Source: Hyphomicrobium sp.
GTDB taxonomy: Bacteria; Pseudomonadota; Alphaproteobacteria; Rhizobiales; Hyphomicrobiaceae
Direction of reading: 5' to 3'
Assembly (NCBI RefSeq): GCF_020852195.1
Contig: NZ_JADZBI010000166.1
Location: 1-42,442, forward strand
DNA: 42,442 nt
Of this stretch, positions 8,625 through 16,559 are shown piece after piece. The stretch's first letter is position 1. Each line of letters begins with the position of its first letter. The position numbers and the translations under genes were made by a program. The notes beneath the pieces were generated by a model, which did not search any database, was not told the DNA's origin, and was given only the letters and a program-made list of their open reading frames with translations.

Positions 8625-8675
8625 GCTCGGGGTAGTCCTCCTCCCAAGCAGGGCGCCAGGAGAGGACAGCCGGAC

Positions 8676-10283
8676 GTGCACGACGTTGCGATCATCGGCG
8701 GCGGCCACAACGGCCTCACCGCCGCCGCCTACCTGGCTGCTGCCGGCCTCAAGGTGGTTGTTCTCGAGAAGAACGCGCACGTGGGCGGCGCCGCCTTCAC
8801 CGAGGAGTTCGCGCCCGGCTTCAGAAACTCCGTCGCCGCCTACACGGTGAGCCTGCTCAACCCGAAGGTCATCCGCGACCTCGATCTCCCGCGTCATGGG
8901 CTGCGCATCGTCGAGCGCCCGGTTGCCAACTTCTGGCCCGTCGATGCGCATCGCGCGCTGCTCATGCCCTACGGCCTTGCCGCCCGCCAGCAGGCCTTCG
9001 CCGCGTTCTCGGAACGCGACGCCGCGCGCCTTCCCGAGTACGATGCGGCCCTCGAACGCGCCGCCTCCGTCCTGAGAGGTCTTGTTCTCGAAACGCCGCC
9101 GAATGCGGGTGGCGGCCTGCCGGCGTTGTGGAACGCCGCACGCCTCTCGCGCTCCATCCTGAAGCAGCCCATCGACGCACAACGCGACCTCGCCGGCCTC
9201 TTCACCGAGAGCGCGGCCGACTTCCTCGCCCGCTGGTTCGAGAACGAGACCGTCAAGGCGGCGTTCGCCTTCGACGGCATCGTCGGCACCTACGCCGCGC
9301 CTTCGACGCCCGGTACCGCCTACGTGCTGCTGCATCACTGCTTCGGCGAGGTGAACGGCAAGGCCGGCGTCTGGGGCCACGCCGTGGGCGGCATGGGCGC
9401 TATCAGCGCCGCCATTGCTTCCGCCGCGCGCGAGCGTGGCGCCGAGATTCGCACGGATGTCGCAGTGCGCGAGGTTGCAATTGAAAAAGGCCGCGCGACC
9501 GGCGTCGTGCTCGCGTCCGGCGAGACCGTGCGCGCCCGTGCCGTCGCCGCCGCCATCCCTCCGAAGCTGCTGTTCTCGCGCTTCGTCCCGCAAGGCGCCG
9601 TCGATCCCGCGCTGCACACGCGCTTGGCGACGCTCAAGTCCGGCTCCGGCACCTTCCGCATGAACGTCGCGCTGTCCGAGCTGCCGGACTTCACCTGCCG
9701 CCCGAACCGCGACGGCACCGATCATCTCGCCTCCGGCATCGTCATCGGCCCGACGCTCGACTACCTGGAGCGCGCCTGGCTCGACGCCAGGTCCGGCGGT
9801 TGGTCGAAGGAGCCCGTCGTCGAGATGCTGATCCCATCGACGCTCGACGACACGCTGGCGCCGCCTGGCCGCCACGTGGCGAGCCTGTTCGTACAACACG
9901 TAGCACCCCACCTGCCGTCGCCGCGCTCCTGGGCCGACCCGGCCGAGAAGGAAGCTTTTGCCGACCTCGTCATCGAGACCGTCACGCGGCATGCGCCGAA
10001 CTTCAAGGCGAGCGTCCTCGCCCGCCAGCTCCTGTCGCCCCTGGATCTCGAACAGCGATTCGGCATGGTCGACGGCGACATCTTCCACGGGGCGCTGTCG
10101 CTGGATCAGCTATTCGCGCTCCGCCCTGTGCTCGGCCACGCCGACTATCGCATGCCGCTGCCCGGCCTCTACTTGTGCGCGTCCGGCGCCCATCCCGGCG
10201 GCGGCGTCACCGGTGTTCCGGGCCACAATGCCGCCCGCGAGATCATCCGCGATTTCAGGGGCTGGTGGGGAGGCGCGCGGTGA
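8676..10283 (+). CDS. FAD-dependent oxidoreductase, phytoene-desaturase-like (PYROXD2 type)
   Basis: 535 residues from a GTG at 8676 with GAGG/AGGAG motifs 9-14 bases upstream. The N-terminal Rossmann motif IIGGGHNGLTAAAYLA and the acidic end of strand 2 (VVLEKN) followed by VGGAA bind FAD. The C-terminal SGAHPGGGVTGVPGHNAA closes the FAD site as in the carotenoid desaturase/PYROXD2 group. The substrate is unknown. There are no carotenoid genes nearby, so a carotenoid role is not supported. The stop overlaps the GTG of the methyltransferase gene by 4 bases (GTGA), indicating translational coupling. Confidence 0.85.
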   Translation: MHDVAIIGGGHNGLTAAAYLAAAGLKVVVLEKNAHVGGAAFTEEFAPGFRNSVAAYTVSLLNPKVIRDLDLPRHGLRIVERPVANFWPVDAHRALLMPYGLAARQQAFAAFSERDAARLPEYDAALERAASVLRGLVLETPPNAGGGLPALWNAARLSRSILKQPIDAQRDLAGLFTESAADFLARWFENETVKAAFAFDGIVGTYAAPSTPGTAYVLLHHCFGEVNGKAGVWGHAVGGMGAISAAIASAARERGAEIRTDVAVREVAIEKGRATGVVLASGETVRARAVAAAIPPKLLFSRFVPQGAVDPALHTRLATLKSGSGTFRMNVALSELPDFTCRPNRDGTDHLASGIVIGPTLDYLERAWLDARSGGWSKEPVVEMLIPSTLDDTLAPPGRHVASLFVQHVAPHLPSPRSWADPAEKEAFADLVIETVTRHAPNFKASVLARQLLSPLDLEQRFGMVDGDIFHGALSLDQLFALRPVLGHADYRMPLPGLYLCASGAHPGGGVTGVPGHNAAREIIRDFRGWWGGAR

Positions 10284-11200
10284 GCAGCGACTTCAAGGAT
10301 CATTTCAGCGCCTTGGCGGCCACCTACGCGCAAAGCCGGCCAAGCTACCAGAAGGACTTGTTCGCTTGGCTGGCAGCCCAGTGCGCGGAGCATGAGTTGG
10401 CTTGGGACTGCGGCACGGGAAACGGGCAGGCCGCACACCACCTCGTCGACAAGTTCGCGCGCGTCATCGCGACGGATGCCAGCGCGGCGCAGATTTCCGA
10501 AGCCGAGCCGCACCCACGCATTGAATATCGCGTCGCTCCGGCCGAGCGGAGCGGACTGGACGATGCCGTGGCGGATATCGTCACCGTCGCGCAGGCTCTG
10601 CACTGGTTCGACCTCGACCGCTTCTATGCCGAGGCACGGCGCGTCTTGAAGCCTGGCGGCCTCGTCGCGGCTTGGTGCTACGGCACCTTTCGCATGGATG
10701 ATCCTACAATCGATCATGCGTTGCAGGAGTTCTACGCCGAGACGGTCGGCCCCTACTGGCCGCCGGAGCGGCGCCACGTCGAGGCCGGCTATCGCGACCT
10801 TGCGTTTCCGTTCGCGCGCATCGCGGCGCCGTCGTTCAGCTTGAGCGCCGATTGGTCTCTGGCCGAGCTGGCGGGATATCTGCGCAGTTGGTCCGCGACC
10901 GGCCGCTACGTCGCAGCGAACGGGACCGATCCCGTTGCCCGGCTGGAGGCCTTGCTGGCCGCGCCGTGGAGCGACCCGCGTCGGCCGCGGCGTTTCACTT
11001 GGTCTCTCGCGTTGCTGGTCGGGCGCGCACAACCGCCGCATACAATACAAATATATGATATCGCTATGAAAAAAGGTCTCAAATCGACACGCGCCTTAAC
11101 CATTTGTAAAGCGAATGGGCGGAGCCTCGAACTCAAGCGAATCGGCGCGATTCAAAGGGACGCTGCGAGATGGGCAAGCTTTCTGTCTACATGGCCATGA
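10280..11200 (+). CDS. Class I SAM-dependent methyltransferase with C-terminal extension
   Basis: 306 residues from a GTG overlapping the preceding stop. Motif I is WDCGTGNGQAA (near residue 39), followed by ATDAS (motif II), DDAVADIVTVAQALHWF (motif IV region) and RRVLKPGGL (motif V/VI), the usual class I methyltransferase order (Methyltransf_11 type). Family members normally end soon after the segment reading SLALLVGR. Here the frame continues about 55 more residues, through an AT-rich stretch, and overlaps the next gene by 31 bases. The natural stop may have been lost. The substrate is unknown; coupling to the FAD enzyme suggests a shared small-molecule pathway. Confidence 0.82.
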   Translation: MSSDFKDHFSALAATYAQSRPSYQKDLFAWLAAQCAEHELAWDCGTGNGQAAHHLVDKFARVIATDASAAQISEAEPHPRIEYRVAPAERSGLDDAVADIVTVAQALHWFDLDRFYAEARRVLKPGGLVAAWCYGTFRMDDPTIDHALQEFYAETVGPYWPPERRHVEAGYRDLAFPFARIAAPSFSLSADWSLAELAGYLRSWSATGRYVAANGTDPVARLEALLAAPWSDPRRPRRFTWSLALLVGRAQPPHTIQIYDIAMKKGLKSTRALTICKANGRSLELKRIGAIQRDAARWASFLSTWP

Positions 11201-11643
11201 AGAGGGATCTGGCCTTCGAGTTTGAGCGCGAGCTGCGAGCGGTGCGCAATCTGATCCTCGGCGTCACGCGCCTCTCGGGCTCCGAGTATACGATCGAGCT
11301 GCTCGGCAATGAGGGCTTCGTGGCCGGCAGCCGTGCGCGCGCCGCTTTCATCGAGGCATTCCACGCCGCGACGCACGAGGCTCTGGTCAAGTACGCGCAC
11401 GACCTGGCGCACGAGTGCCTGGAGCACGGCATGGATCAGGAGGTCGTGAGCGGTGCGCTCGGTGGCCACCCGAGCCTGCATCCCATGCGCTCGCTGCGTG
11501 AGCACTTCCAGTCGATGCCGCCGCAACCGATGCCGATGCCAATGTCGCACCAGACAGCGTATCAACACCAGCCGATGCAGCAACAGCAGCAAGGGCCTGC
11601 CCCCGAAGGTGCCGGCCCGGTGCGTCTGGCCGCGTGCGCCTGA
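11170..11643 (+). CDS. Hypothetical protein with Gln/Met/Pro-rich tail
   Basis: 157 residues. The first 110 are predicted to be largely helical (KRDLAFEFERELRAVRNLILG, ARAAFIEAFHAATHEALVKYAHDLAHECLEHG), cytoplasmic and without membrane segments. The tail from about residue 113 is low complexity: alternating Met-Pro, then a run of five Gln. No family recognised. AAGGGA lies about 10 bases before the ATG. Its start overlaps the extended end of the methyltransferase frame. The AT-rich DNA at 11040-11110 may hold its promoter, but I see no convincing -35/-10 pair. Confidence 0.6.
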   Translation: MGKLSVYMAMKRDLAFEFERELRAVRNLILGVTRLSGSEYTIELLGNEGFVAGSRARAAFIEAFHAATHEALVKYAHDLAHECLEHGMDQEVVSGALGGHPSLHPMRSLREHFQSMPPQPMPMPMSHQTAYQHQPMQQQQQGPAPEGAGPVRLAACA

Positions 11644-11645
11644 GC

Positions 11646-11663
11646 GGCGCCTTTTTTTGCGCC
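11646..11663 (+). terminator. Weak hairpin with T-rich loop after the Gln/Met-rich gene
   Basis: GGCGC (11646-11650) pairs with GCGCC (11659-11663) around a loop containing seven T. The T run lies in the loop rather than after the stem, so this is not a standard intrinsic terminator. It directly follows the stop codon and could still pause transcription. Confidence 0.25.
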
Positions 11664-11798
11664 AATGATCAAATCGGGGCGTTGCCCGGCTGGGGCGGCG
11701 CCCCGGTTGCGTTCTTGGCGCGCCTGCCTGCCGCGCGCATCGGCGGCGCGAAGGCTGCTATGATGCGGAGAGGCTGACCCGCAACCCCGGGAGAGTCC

Positions 11799-12686
11799 AT
11801 GCGATTGCTGATCGCCGGCTGGCACGGACAGGTGGCGCGCGCTCTGATCGAGCTGGCGCCGTCCCGATCTGAGATCAAGGCGCTCGCTGCCGGACGCCCG
11901 GCTCTCGACGTGCGCGACCCGCGCTCCATCGAGCGCGCCTTTGGCGACTTGTCGCCGACCGTCGTCATCAACACCGCCGCCTACACGGCTGTCGACCAGG
12001 CCGAGACGGACCCGGACGCCGCCTTCGCGCTCAATAGGGACGGCGCGAGGTTGCTCGCCCAGGCCGCCGCGCGCCGCAACGTCCCGCTTATCCACCTCTC
12101 GACGCACTACGTCTTCGACGGCACGAAACAGGCGCCCTACGACGAGAGCGACGAGCCCTGCCCTGCAACCGTCTATGGGCGCTCGAAGCTCGCGGGAGAG
12201 GCGGCCGTGCGGGCTGCGAACCCACATCACGTCATCATCCGCACCGGCTGGGTCTTCGGCCCCGCGGGGCAGAACTTCGCCACCCGGATCATGGGAGCGG
12301 CCGTCGGCGGCGCGCCCTTGCGCGTGGTGTCCGACCAGCGGGGCAACCCCACCTATGCACCCCATCTGGCAGCCGCGATCCTGGACCTCGCCGGCAAGCT
12401 CACCGCCGACACGCGCGACACGCCCGTGTGGGGCACTTACCACGCCGCAGGCACGGGCGCCGCGTCATGGCTTGACCTGGCGAGCGAGATCCTTGCCTGC
12501 GCCGCCGGCCACGGCACGGCCGGAGCACCGCTCGAGCCCATCGCATCCGCCGACTATCCGGCAAGGGCGTCACGGCCAATCAACTCCGAGCTCGATTGCA
12601 CGCTCTTCGCGCGCACTTTCGGGTTTAGCCTGCCGCCCTGGCAGCAAGGCGTGGCAGCCTGCGTCGAGCGGCTCGTGTCGGCCTGA
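11799..12686 (+). CDS. rfbD: dTDP-4-dehydrorhamnose reductase family protein (RmlD-like)
   Basis: 295 residues, usual for RmlD. Extended short-chain dehydrogenase: NAD(P) motif GWHGQV near residues 7-12, catalytic Tyr126-x3-Lys130 (YGRSK) and Thr102, conserved VVINTAAYTAVDQAE and GNPTYAPHLA. It would reduce dTDP-4-keto-rhamnose to dTDP-rhamnose with NADPH. One oddity: the strongly conserved STDYVFDG box reads STHYVFDG, so the usual Asp is His. The first glycine motif (GxxGQVG) is also relaxed to GQVA. No rfbA, B or C is adjacent, so rhamnose synthesis is not shown by context and another deoxysugar or a different substrate is possible. Confidence 0.82.
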   Translation: MRLLIAGWHGQVARALIELAPSRSEIKALAAGRPALDVRDPRSIERAFGDLSPTVVINTAAYTAVDQAETDPDAAFALNRDGARLLAQAAARRNVPLIHLSTHYVFDGTKQAPYDESDEPCPATVYGRSKLAGEAAVRAANPHHVIIRTGWVFGPAGQNFATRIMGAAVGGAPLRVVSDQRGNPTYAPHLAAAILDLAGKLTADTRDTPVWGTYHAAGTGAASWLDLASEILACAAGHGTAGAPLEPIASADYPARASRPINSELDCTLFARTFGFSLPPWQQGVAACVERLVSA

Positions 12687-12753
12687 CTGGTCGCCTCCCG
12701 GATCATCTCGCCCTATAACTCCGGGTGCTTGTGCGCCTGAGAAAGGAATCCGA

Positions 12754-13089
12754 GTGCCGCAGACCCTGACCGTCCAGATGATATTGGCCTTCGCGGTGCT
12801 GGCGCTCTGCATCTTCGCCTATGGCGAGAGCTCGTCTCCAGCATGGTGGTGGATGGTCCTGATCGGGGCCGTGCTGGCCGTCGTGGTCCTCGCGGATGCC
12901 TGGCCCGAGCGCCGGCGTGCGCTGGGAGAGCCGCTGTCGGTAAAGGTCACGGCGTTTGTCGTCGCCGACCTCGTGCTGCCCGTCCTGGTCCTGCTCGCCG
13001 GGCTCGCGGCGCTGGTCATGGGCGGCGAGGGCTGGCTCGATGCCGCCATCGTGCTCGCCGTCGCGCTGGCTTTCGTCTCGCTTCTTTGA
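12754..13089 (+). CDS. Small four-helix membrane protein, function unknown
   Basis: 111 residues from a GTG at 12754, with AAGGA about 7 bases upstream. Four hydrophobic segments (about 8-24, 33-48, 66-90 and 94-111) with the charged loop WPERRRALGEP between the second and third. No catalytic motif and no recognised family. Lies 67 bp after the reductase gene and 34 bp before arfB on the same strand. Confidence 0.6.
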   Translation: MPQTLTVQMILAFAVLALCIFAYGESSSPAWWWMVLIGAVLAVVVLADAWPERRRALGEPLSVKVTAFVVADLVLPVLVLLAGLAALVMGGEGWLDAAIVLAVALAFVSLL

Positions 13090-13123
13090 CGCGCGGCGGC
13101 GAAATCTCTGCTACACCCCCGCC

Positions 13124-13546
13124 ATGCTGGAGATCACGGACACCCTCTCGATCGACGAGCGCGAGCTCGAGGAGCGCTTCATCCGCGCCTCAGGCCCCGG
13201 CGGGCAGAATGTCAACAAGGTCTCGACCGCGGTCGAGCTGCGTTTCGACGTGCGCCACTCGCCGAGCCTGCCCGCGGCCGTCCGCGACCGACTCGCGCGC
13301 CTCGCCGGCCGCCGTATGACCGACGACGGCGTGCTCGTCATCCGTGCCGAGCGCCATCGCACGCAGGAGCGCAACCGGGAAGATGCCCGCGCCCGTCTGG
13401 CCGATCTCGTGCGCGAGGCGCTCTATGTTCCGAAAAAACGCGTCGCCACCAAGCCGAGCCGCGCCGCCAAGGCCCGCCGCGTCGACAGCAAGGTCAAGCG
13501 CGGCAGCGTGAAGAAGCTGCGCCAGTCCCGTCCGTCGTTCGATTAA
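13124..13546 (+). CDS. arfB: Alternative ribosome-rescue factor, peptidyl-tRNA hydrolase ArfB (YaeJ)
   Basis: 140 residues, typical ArfB length. The release-factor catalytic loop is GPGGQNVNKVST with GGQ at residues 26-28, and the Lys/Arg-rich C-terminal tail (about 105-140) is the part that enters the empty mRNA channel of stalled ribosomes. ArfB hydrolyses peptidyl-tRNA on non-stop ribosomes without a stop codon. The short length and basic tail separate it from PrfA/PrfB. The start is the ATG at 13124. Confidence 0.93.
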   Translation: MLEITDTLSIDERELEERFIRASGPGGQNVNKVSTAVELRFDVRHSPSLPAAVRDRLARLAGRRMTDDGVLVIRAERHRTQERNREDARARLADLVREALYVPKKRVATKPSRAAKARRVDSKVKRGSVKKLRQSRPSFD

Positions 13547-13579
13547 TCCCGTTCAACCGTTCTTGGATCGAGTGCCGCC

Positions 13580-14356
13580 ATGCCGCGCTTCGCCGCGAAC
13601 CTGAGTTTTCTCTTCACCGAGCTGCCTTTTCTCGACCGCTTCGAGGCGGCGGCGCGCGCGGGCTTCAAGGGCGTCGAGTTCATGTTTCCCTACGCCGTGC
13701 CCGCCGACGAGATACGCACGCGCCTCGACGCGACCGGCCTCGCGCTTGCGCTCTTCAATCTGCCGCCCGGCCACTGGGACAAGGGCGAGCGCGGTTTCGC
13801 GGCGCTGCCCGGCCGCGAGGACGAGTTCGCCTCCGCCGTCGACTTGGCGCTCAATTACGCCGAGGCGCTCGGCTGTCCGCGCCTGCACGTCATGGCCGGG
13901 CTCGCCGGCCACGGCGCGACGCGCGAGACGTACGTCGCAAATCTCCGCCTCGCGGCCGACTGGGCAGCCCCCCTCGGCATCGACATCCTGATCGAGCCCA
14001 TCAACACGCGCGACATGCCGGACTATTTCCTTTCCCGCACGGCCGACGCGCGCGATGTGATCATGGATGTCGGCGCTCCCAATCTTGGCCTGCAGTTCGA
14101 CCTCTATCACCGTCATGTCATGGAGGGTGACGTGGAGGGCGCGATCGCTGAGTTCGGCCCCCTCGCGCGCCACTACCAGTGCGCCGATCCGCCCGACCGT
14201 GGCGAGCCCGGCACCGCGGTCCTGGACTACGCCCGCATTTTCCGGATCATCGACGCTTCGGGCTACGCGGGCTGGATCGGCTGCGAGTACAAGCCGCGCG
14301 GCGCGACGCTCGCCGGCCTCTCGTGGCCCTCGGCTTGCGACGTCACGCTGGGCTGA
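13580..14356 (+). CDS. hyi: Hydroxypyruvate isomerase-family TIM-barrel protein
   Basis: 258 residues, the usual length. AP-endonuclease-2 type TIM barrel with the metal/catalytic residues expected for Hyi/OtnI: Glu139 (LIEPINTRDMP), Asp174 and His177 (FDLYHRH), Gln200 in YQCADPP, and Glu236 (GCEYKP). It should interconvert hydroxypyruvate and tartronate semialdehyde, or act on a 2-oxo-tetronate phosphate. Most family members read IQIAD.P.R.EPG after the helix, where this one has CADPPDRGEPG. No glyoxylate carboligase or tartronate reductase gene is adjacent, so the exact substrate is open. Starts 33 bp after arfB. Confidence 0.85.
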   Translation: MPRFAANLSFLFTELPFLDRFEAAARAGFKGVEFMFPYAVPADEIRTRLDATGLALALFNLPPGHWDKGERGFAALPGREDEFASAVDLALNYAEALGCPRLHVMAGLAGHGATRETYVANLRLAADWAAPLGIDILIEPINTRDMPDYFLSRTADARDVIMDVGAPNLGLQFDLYHRHVMEGDVEGAIAEFGPLARHYQCADPPDRGEPGTAVLDYARIFRIIDASGYAGWIGCEYKPRGATLAGLSWPSACDVTLG

Positions 14357-14397
14357 CTTCGACGGGAGGCTCGACGACTGCTTCTGACTCTAAGCGG

Positions 14398-14416
14398 ACC
14401 TCGCGGTGCGCGAGGT
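14398..14416. terminator. Hairpin between convergent hyi and lysR
   Basis: Perfect 8-bp arms ACCTCGCG (14398-14405) and CGCGAGGT (14409-14416) with a 3-base loop, in the 220-bp gap between two convergent genes. No U-tract follows on either strand, so it is at best a weak or bidirectional terminator. The rest of the gap (14417-14576) shows nothing recognisable. Confidence 0.3.
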
Positions 14417-14576
14417 GAGCGGCAGCTCAGCACGCAGTTGTCGTCGTTCTGCCGACCGAAGAACTCTCCCGAGAGCCGTGATTCGTTCATCTCAACGCGC
14501 GAACTCGCTGCTCGGCATGCGTCGTCCCTTCCACGATCCAACCATCATAGTCGACGGAGCACGCGGATAGGACAGC

Positions 14577-15473
14577 TCACGCACGGCGCGGATCCTCTTC
14601 AAAACACTCGAGCAGAAGCTCGGTGAGGATCCGCACCTTCCGTGAAGGGTGCTGACCTGGCGGGCGGATGACGTACACACCCGCCGGAGGCGGTGGATAC
14701 CGCGGCATGACCGGAACAAGCGCGCCGGAGGCCAGATATTCACGGGTAATGCCATCGGGGACCCAAGCGATGCCGAGGCCTGCTGCCGCGGCGGCAACGA
14801 GCGCTGTGCCGTTGTCGGCCTTGAAGCGCCCCTGGGGACGAACCGTGAGGATCTTGTCGCCATCCATAAACTGCCAGGTTTCGGTGCCCTGCATGAGAGC
14901 CTGATGGGCAACGAGCTCGTCCGGCGTCTCCGGTGAACCGTGCGCTTTGATATAGTCCGGGCTCGCGACAAGCTTCCCATAGATCGGCCCGATGCGGCTT
15001 GCGATCAGGTTGGAGTCCGGAAGATAGCCAACCCGGATCGCACAATCGAAACCCTCTGCGATGAGATCGACGAAGCGATCACTGTAGGAGGTATGGATGT
15101 GTAGCTTCGGGTGGCGCCGCGCCATGTCCGCGAGCACGTGAGCGAAGTGGGTCGGACCGAAAGTCAGTGGCACAGCAACTCGCAAGCGGCCGCGAAGGTC
15201 ACCGGCGGGCAGGATTGTTTCCCTGGCCACGTCGATCTCGGCGCTGACTCTGGCTGCATGGTCTCGGAACGTGACCCCGGCTTCCGTAAGAGCGGCGCCA
15301 CGGGTGGTGCGTGCGAGCAGCTGGACACCGAGTTCCGCTTCAAGCCGGAATAGCCGCCGGCTGACGATTGACTTGGAGACACCGAGCCGGCGCGCAGCGG
15401 CCGAAACTCCCCCGGCATCAGCAACCTCGACGAATGTCATCAGGTCTTCGATGTCCAACTCGGCGTTCCCCAT
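14577..15473 (-). CDS. LysR-family transcriptional regulator
   Basis: 298 residues from the ATG at 15473, giving a standard LysR start (DIEDLMTFVEVADAGGVS). The N-terminal winged helix has the AARRLGVSKSIVSRRLFRLEAELG recognition region (about 18-42) and LLARTTRG wing. The periplasmic-binding-like effector domain follows from about residue 90 (LRGRLRVAVPLTFG). It is divergent from a YcaC-like hydrolase with a 136-bp gap, the classic arrangement of a LysR protein with its target gene. It belongs to the CrgA/YafC-like LysR group. The effector is unknown. Confidence 0.92.
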   Translation of the reverse strand: MGNAELDIEDLMTFVEVADAGGVSAAARRLGVSKSIVSRRLFRLEAELGVQLLARTTRGAALTEAGVTFRDHAARVSAEIDVARETILPAGDLRGRLRVAVPLTFGPTHFAHVLADMARRHPKLHIHTSYSDRFVDLIAEGFDCAIRVGYLPDSNLIASRIGPIYGKLVASPDYIKAHGSPETPDELVAHQALMQGTETWQFMDGDKILTVRPQGRFKADNGTALVAAAAAGLGIAWVPDGITREYLASGALVPVMPRYPPPPAGVYVIRPPGQHPSRKVRILTELLLECFEEDPRRA

Positions 15474-15609
15474 TTCGGGACACGGCGTAGCACAAAGACG
15501 CACTACCGTATCACAAATCGCAATGGCAAATGGCCCTCCAGGCAACGCGCAGTTGGCGCATGTCGCCGGCAAGAGAGCCTTCCCCACAACGAAAGCAGAG
15601 GATGAACCA
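15474..15609. promoter_or_regulatory. Divergent promoter region between lysR and the hydrolase gene
   Basis: 136 bp between two divergent starts. LysR proteins normally bind T-N11-A sites with short inverted repeats in such gaps. Several T-N11-A matches occur, but none stands out as a clear palindrome, so I mark only the region. No strong Shine-Dalgarno is seen for either gene. Confidence 0.4.
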
Positions 15610-16260
15610 ATGACGTTTCGTAACGGCCTTGCATCGCTTCTTCGCCCCGAAGACTCGGTCCTCGTTCTGATCGACCACCAGCCCTATCAGCTCGCGAACC
15701 TGAACAGCCACGATCCGCAAGCTGTGGTCAACAACACGACCGCGCTGGCGAAGCTAGCAAAAGCCTTCAATGTTCCGACCATTCTCACCAGCGTGATCGC
15801 GGCGCGCGGTGGACTTCTCTTCAAGCAGATCACTGACGTCTTCCCGGAGCAGGAAGTGATCGACCGGACTTGGGTGAACACCTGGCAGGACGAGAAGGTG
15901 GTGGACGTGGTCAAGGCGACCGGCCGCAAACAACTGATTATCGCAGGCCTTTGGACCGAAGTCTGCGTCGCGATGCCTGTCATCCAAGCCCTCGGCGAAG
16001 GCTGGGACGTGTCCGTGATCACCGATGCGTCGGGCGGAGTTTCGACCGAGTCCCACCAGATCGCCATCCAGCGGATGATCGCGGCTGGCGCAAACATGAT
16101 GACCGTGATGGCGCTCGCTGGCGAATGGCAGCGCGACTGGGCGCGCACCGAGCATGTCGAAGAGCTGACCGAGATTCTCATCCAGCACTTCGGCGGCAGC
16201 GGCATTGCGTACCTGTGGGAGCAGCAGTTGCTCAACACACCGGTTCCCAGAAACGCATGA
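15610..16260 (+). CDS. Isochorismatase-family cysteine hydrolase (YcaC-like)
   Basis: 216 residues from the ATG at 15610. Features of the YcaC/isochorismatase fold: Asp22 in VLIDHQPYQ, Cys119 in GLWTEVCVAMP preceded by KQLIIAG, and VITDASGG. Asp and Cys of the Asp-Lys-Cys triad are clear; I could not assign the Lys with certainty. The family cleaves C-N or ether bonds in diverse substrates, and the YcaC substrate is unknown. The gene is divergent from, and probably controlled by, the LysR regulator. By eye its GC is lower than that of neighbouring genes, which hints at transfer. Confidence 0.87.
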   Translation: MTFRNGLASLLRPEDSVLVLIDHQPYQLANLNSHDPQAVVNNTTALAKLAKAFNVPTILTSVIAARGGLLFKQITDVFPEQEVIDRTWVNTWQDEKVVDVVKATGRKQLIIAGLWTEVCVAMPVIQALGEGWDVSVITDASGGVSTESHQIAIQRMIAAGANMMTVMALAGEWQRDWARTEHVEELTEILIQHFGGSGIAYLWEQQLLNTPVPRNA

Positions 16261-16266
16261 TCTTAA

Positions 16267-16334
16267 GGGGATGACGAAACGGTCGAATGATGCGGTGCGA
16301 AGAAGCCGACCACTTAACAAGTCTCGTCATCCCC
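16267..16334. repeat. 11-bp perfect inverted repeat after the hydrolase gene
   Basis: GGGGATGACGA (16267-16277) is exactly complementary to TCGTCATCCCC (16324-16334), with a 46-base spacer. It starts six bases after the hydrolase stop. It could be a long-loop terminator or a trace of a small mobile element. The remaining gap to 16559 holds no convincing gene. A short frame at about 16342-16401 ends after RKAIHAWLDAGELS, faintly integrase-like, but it is too short to call. Confidence 0.5.
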
Positions 16335-16559
16335 TCTCTACAGGAAGGCCATCCATGCCTGGCTGGATGCAGGCGAGCTATCTATCACTGCCGTGGCCTG
16401 ACAGGTGAGGCGAGATAAGTTTCCGAGGGCTGGCACACTCGGCCCCAAGCTGCGCGAGCGGAGGTCGAGCCAATCGCGACGCTTTGAGATCGCTCCAAGA
16501 GACGTGTTTCCTGGCCCTTAGCAAACGCTTACAGGCGATGGTCTCCTCCACCTCCGCGC

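Noticed and set aside
8676-10283. Carotenoid desaturase assignment (crtI)
   Set aside because: The FAD motifs fit the broader PYROXD2-like group and there are no carotenoid genes nearby.
16342-16401. Short frame ending RKAIHAWLDAGELSITAVA, resembling an integrase fragment
   Set aside because: About 19 residues only, no catalytic motif, no upstream continuation.
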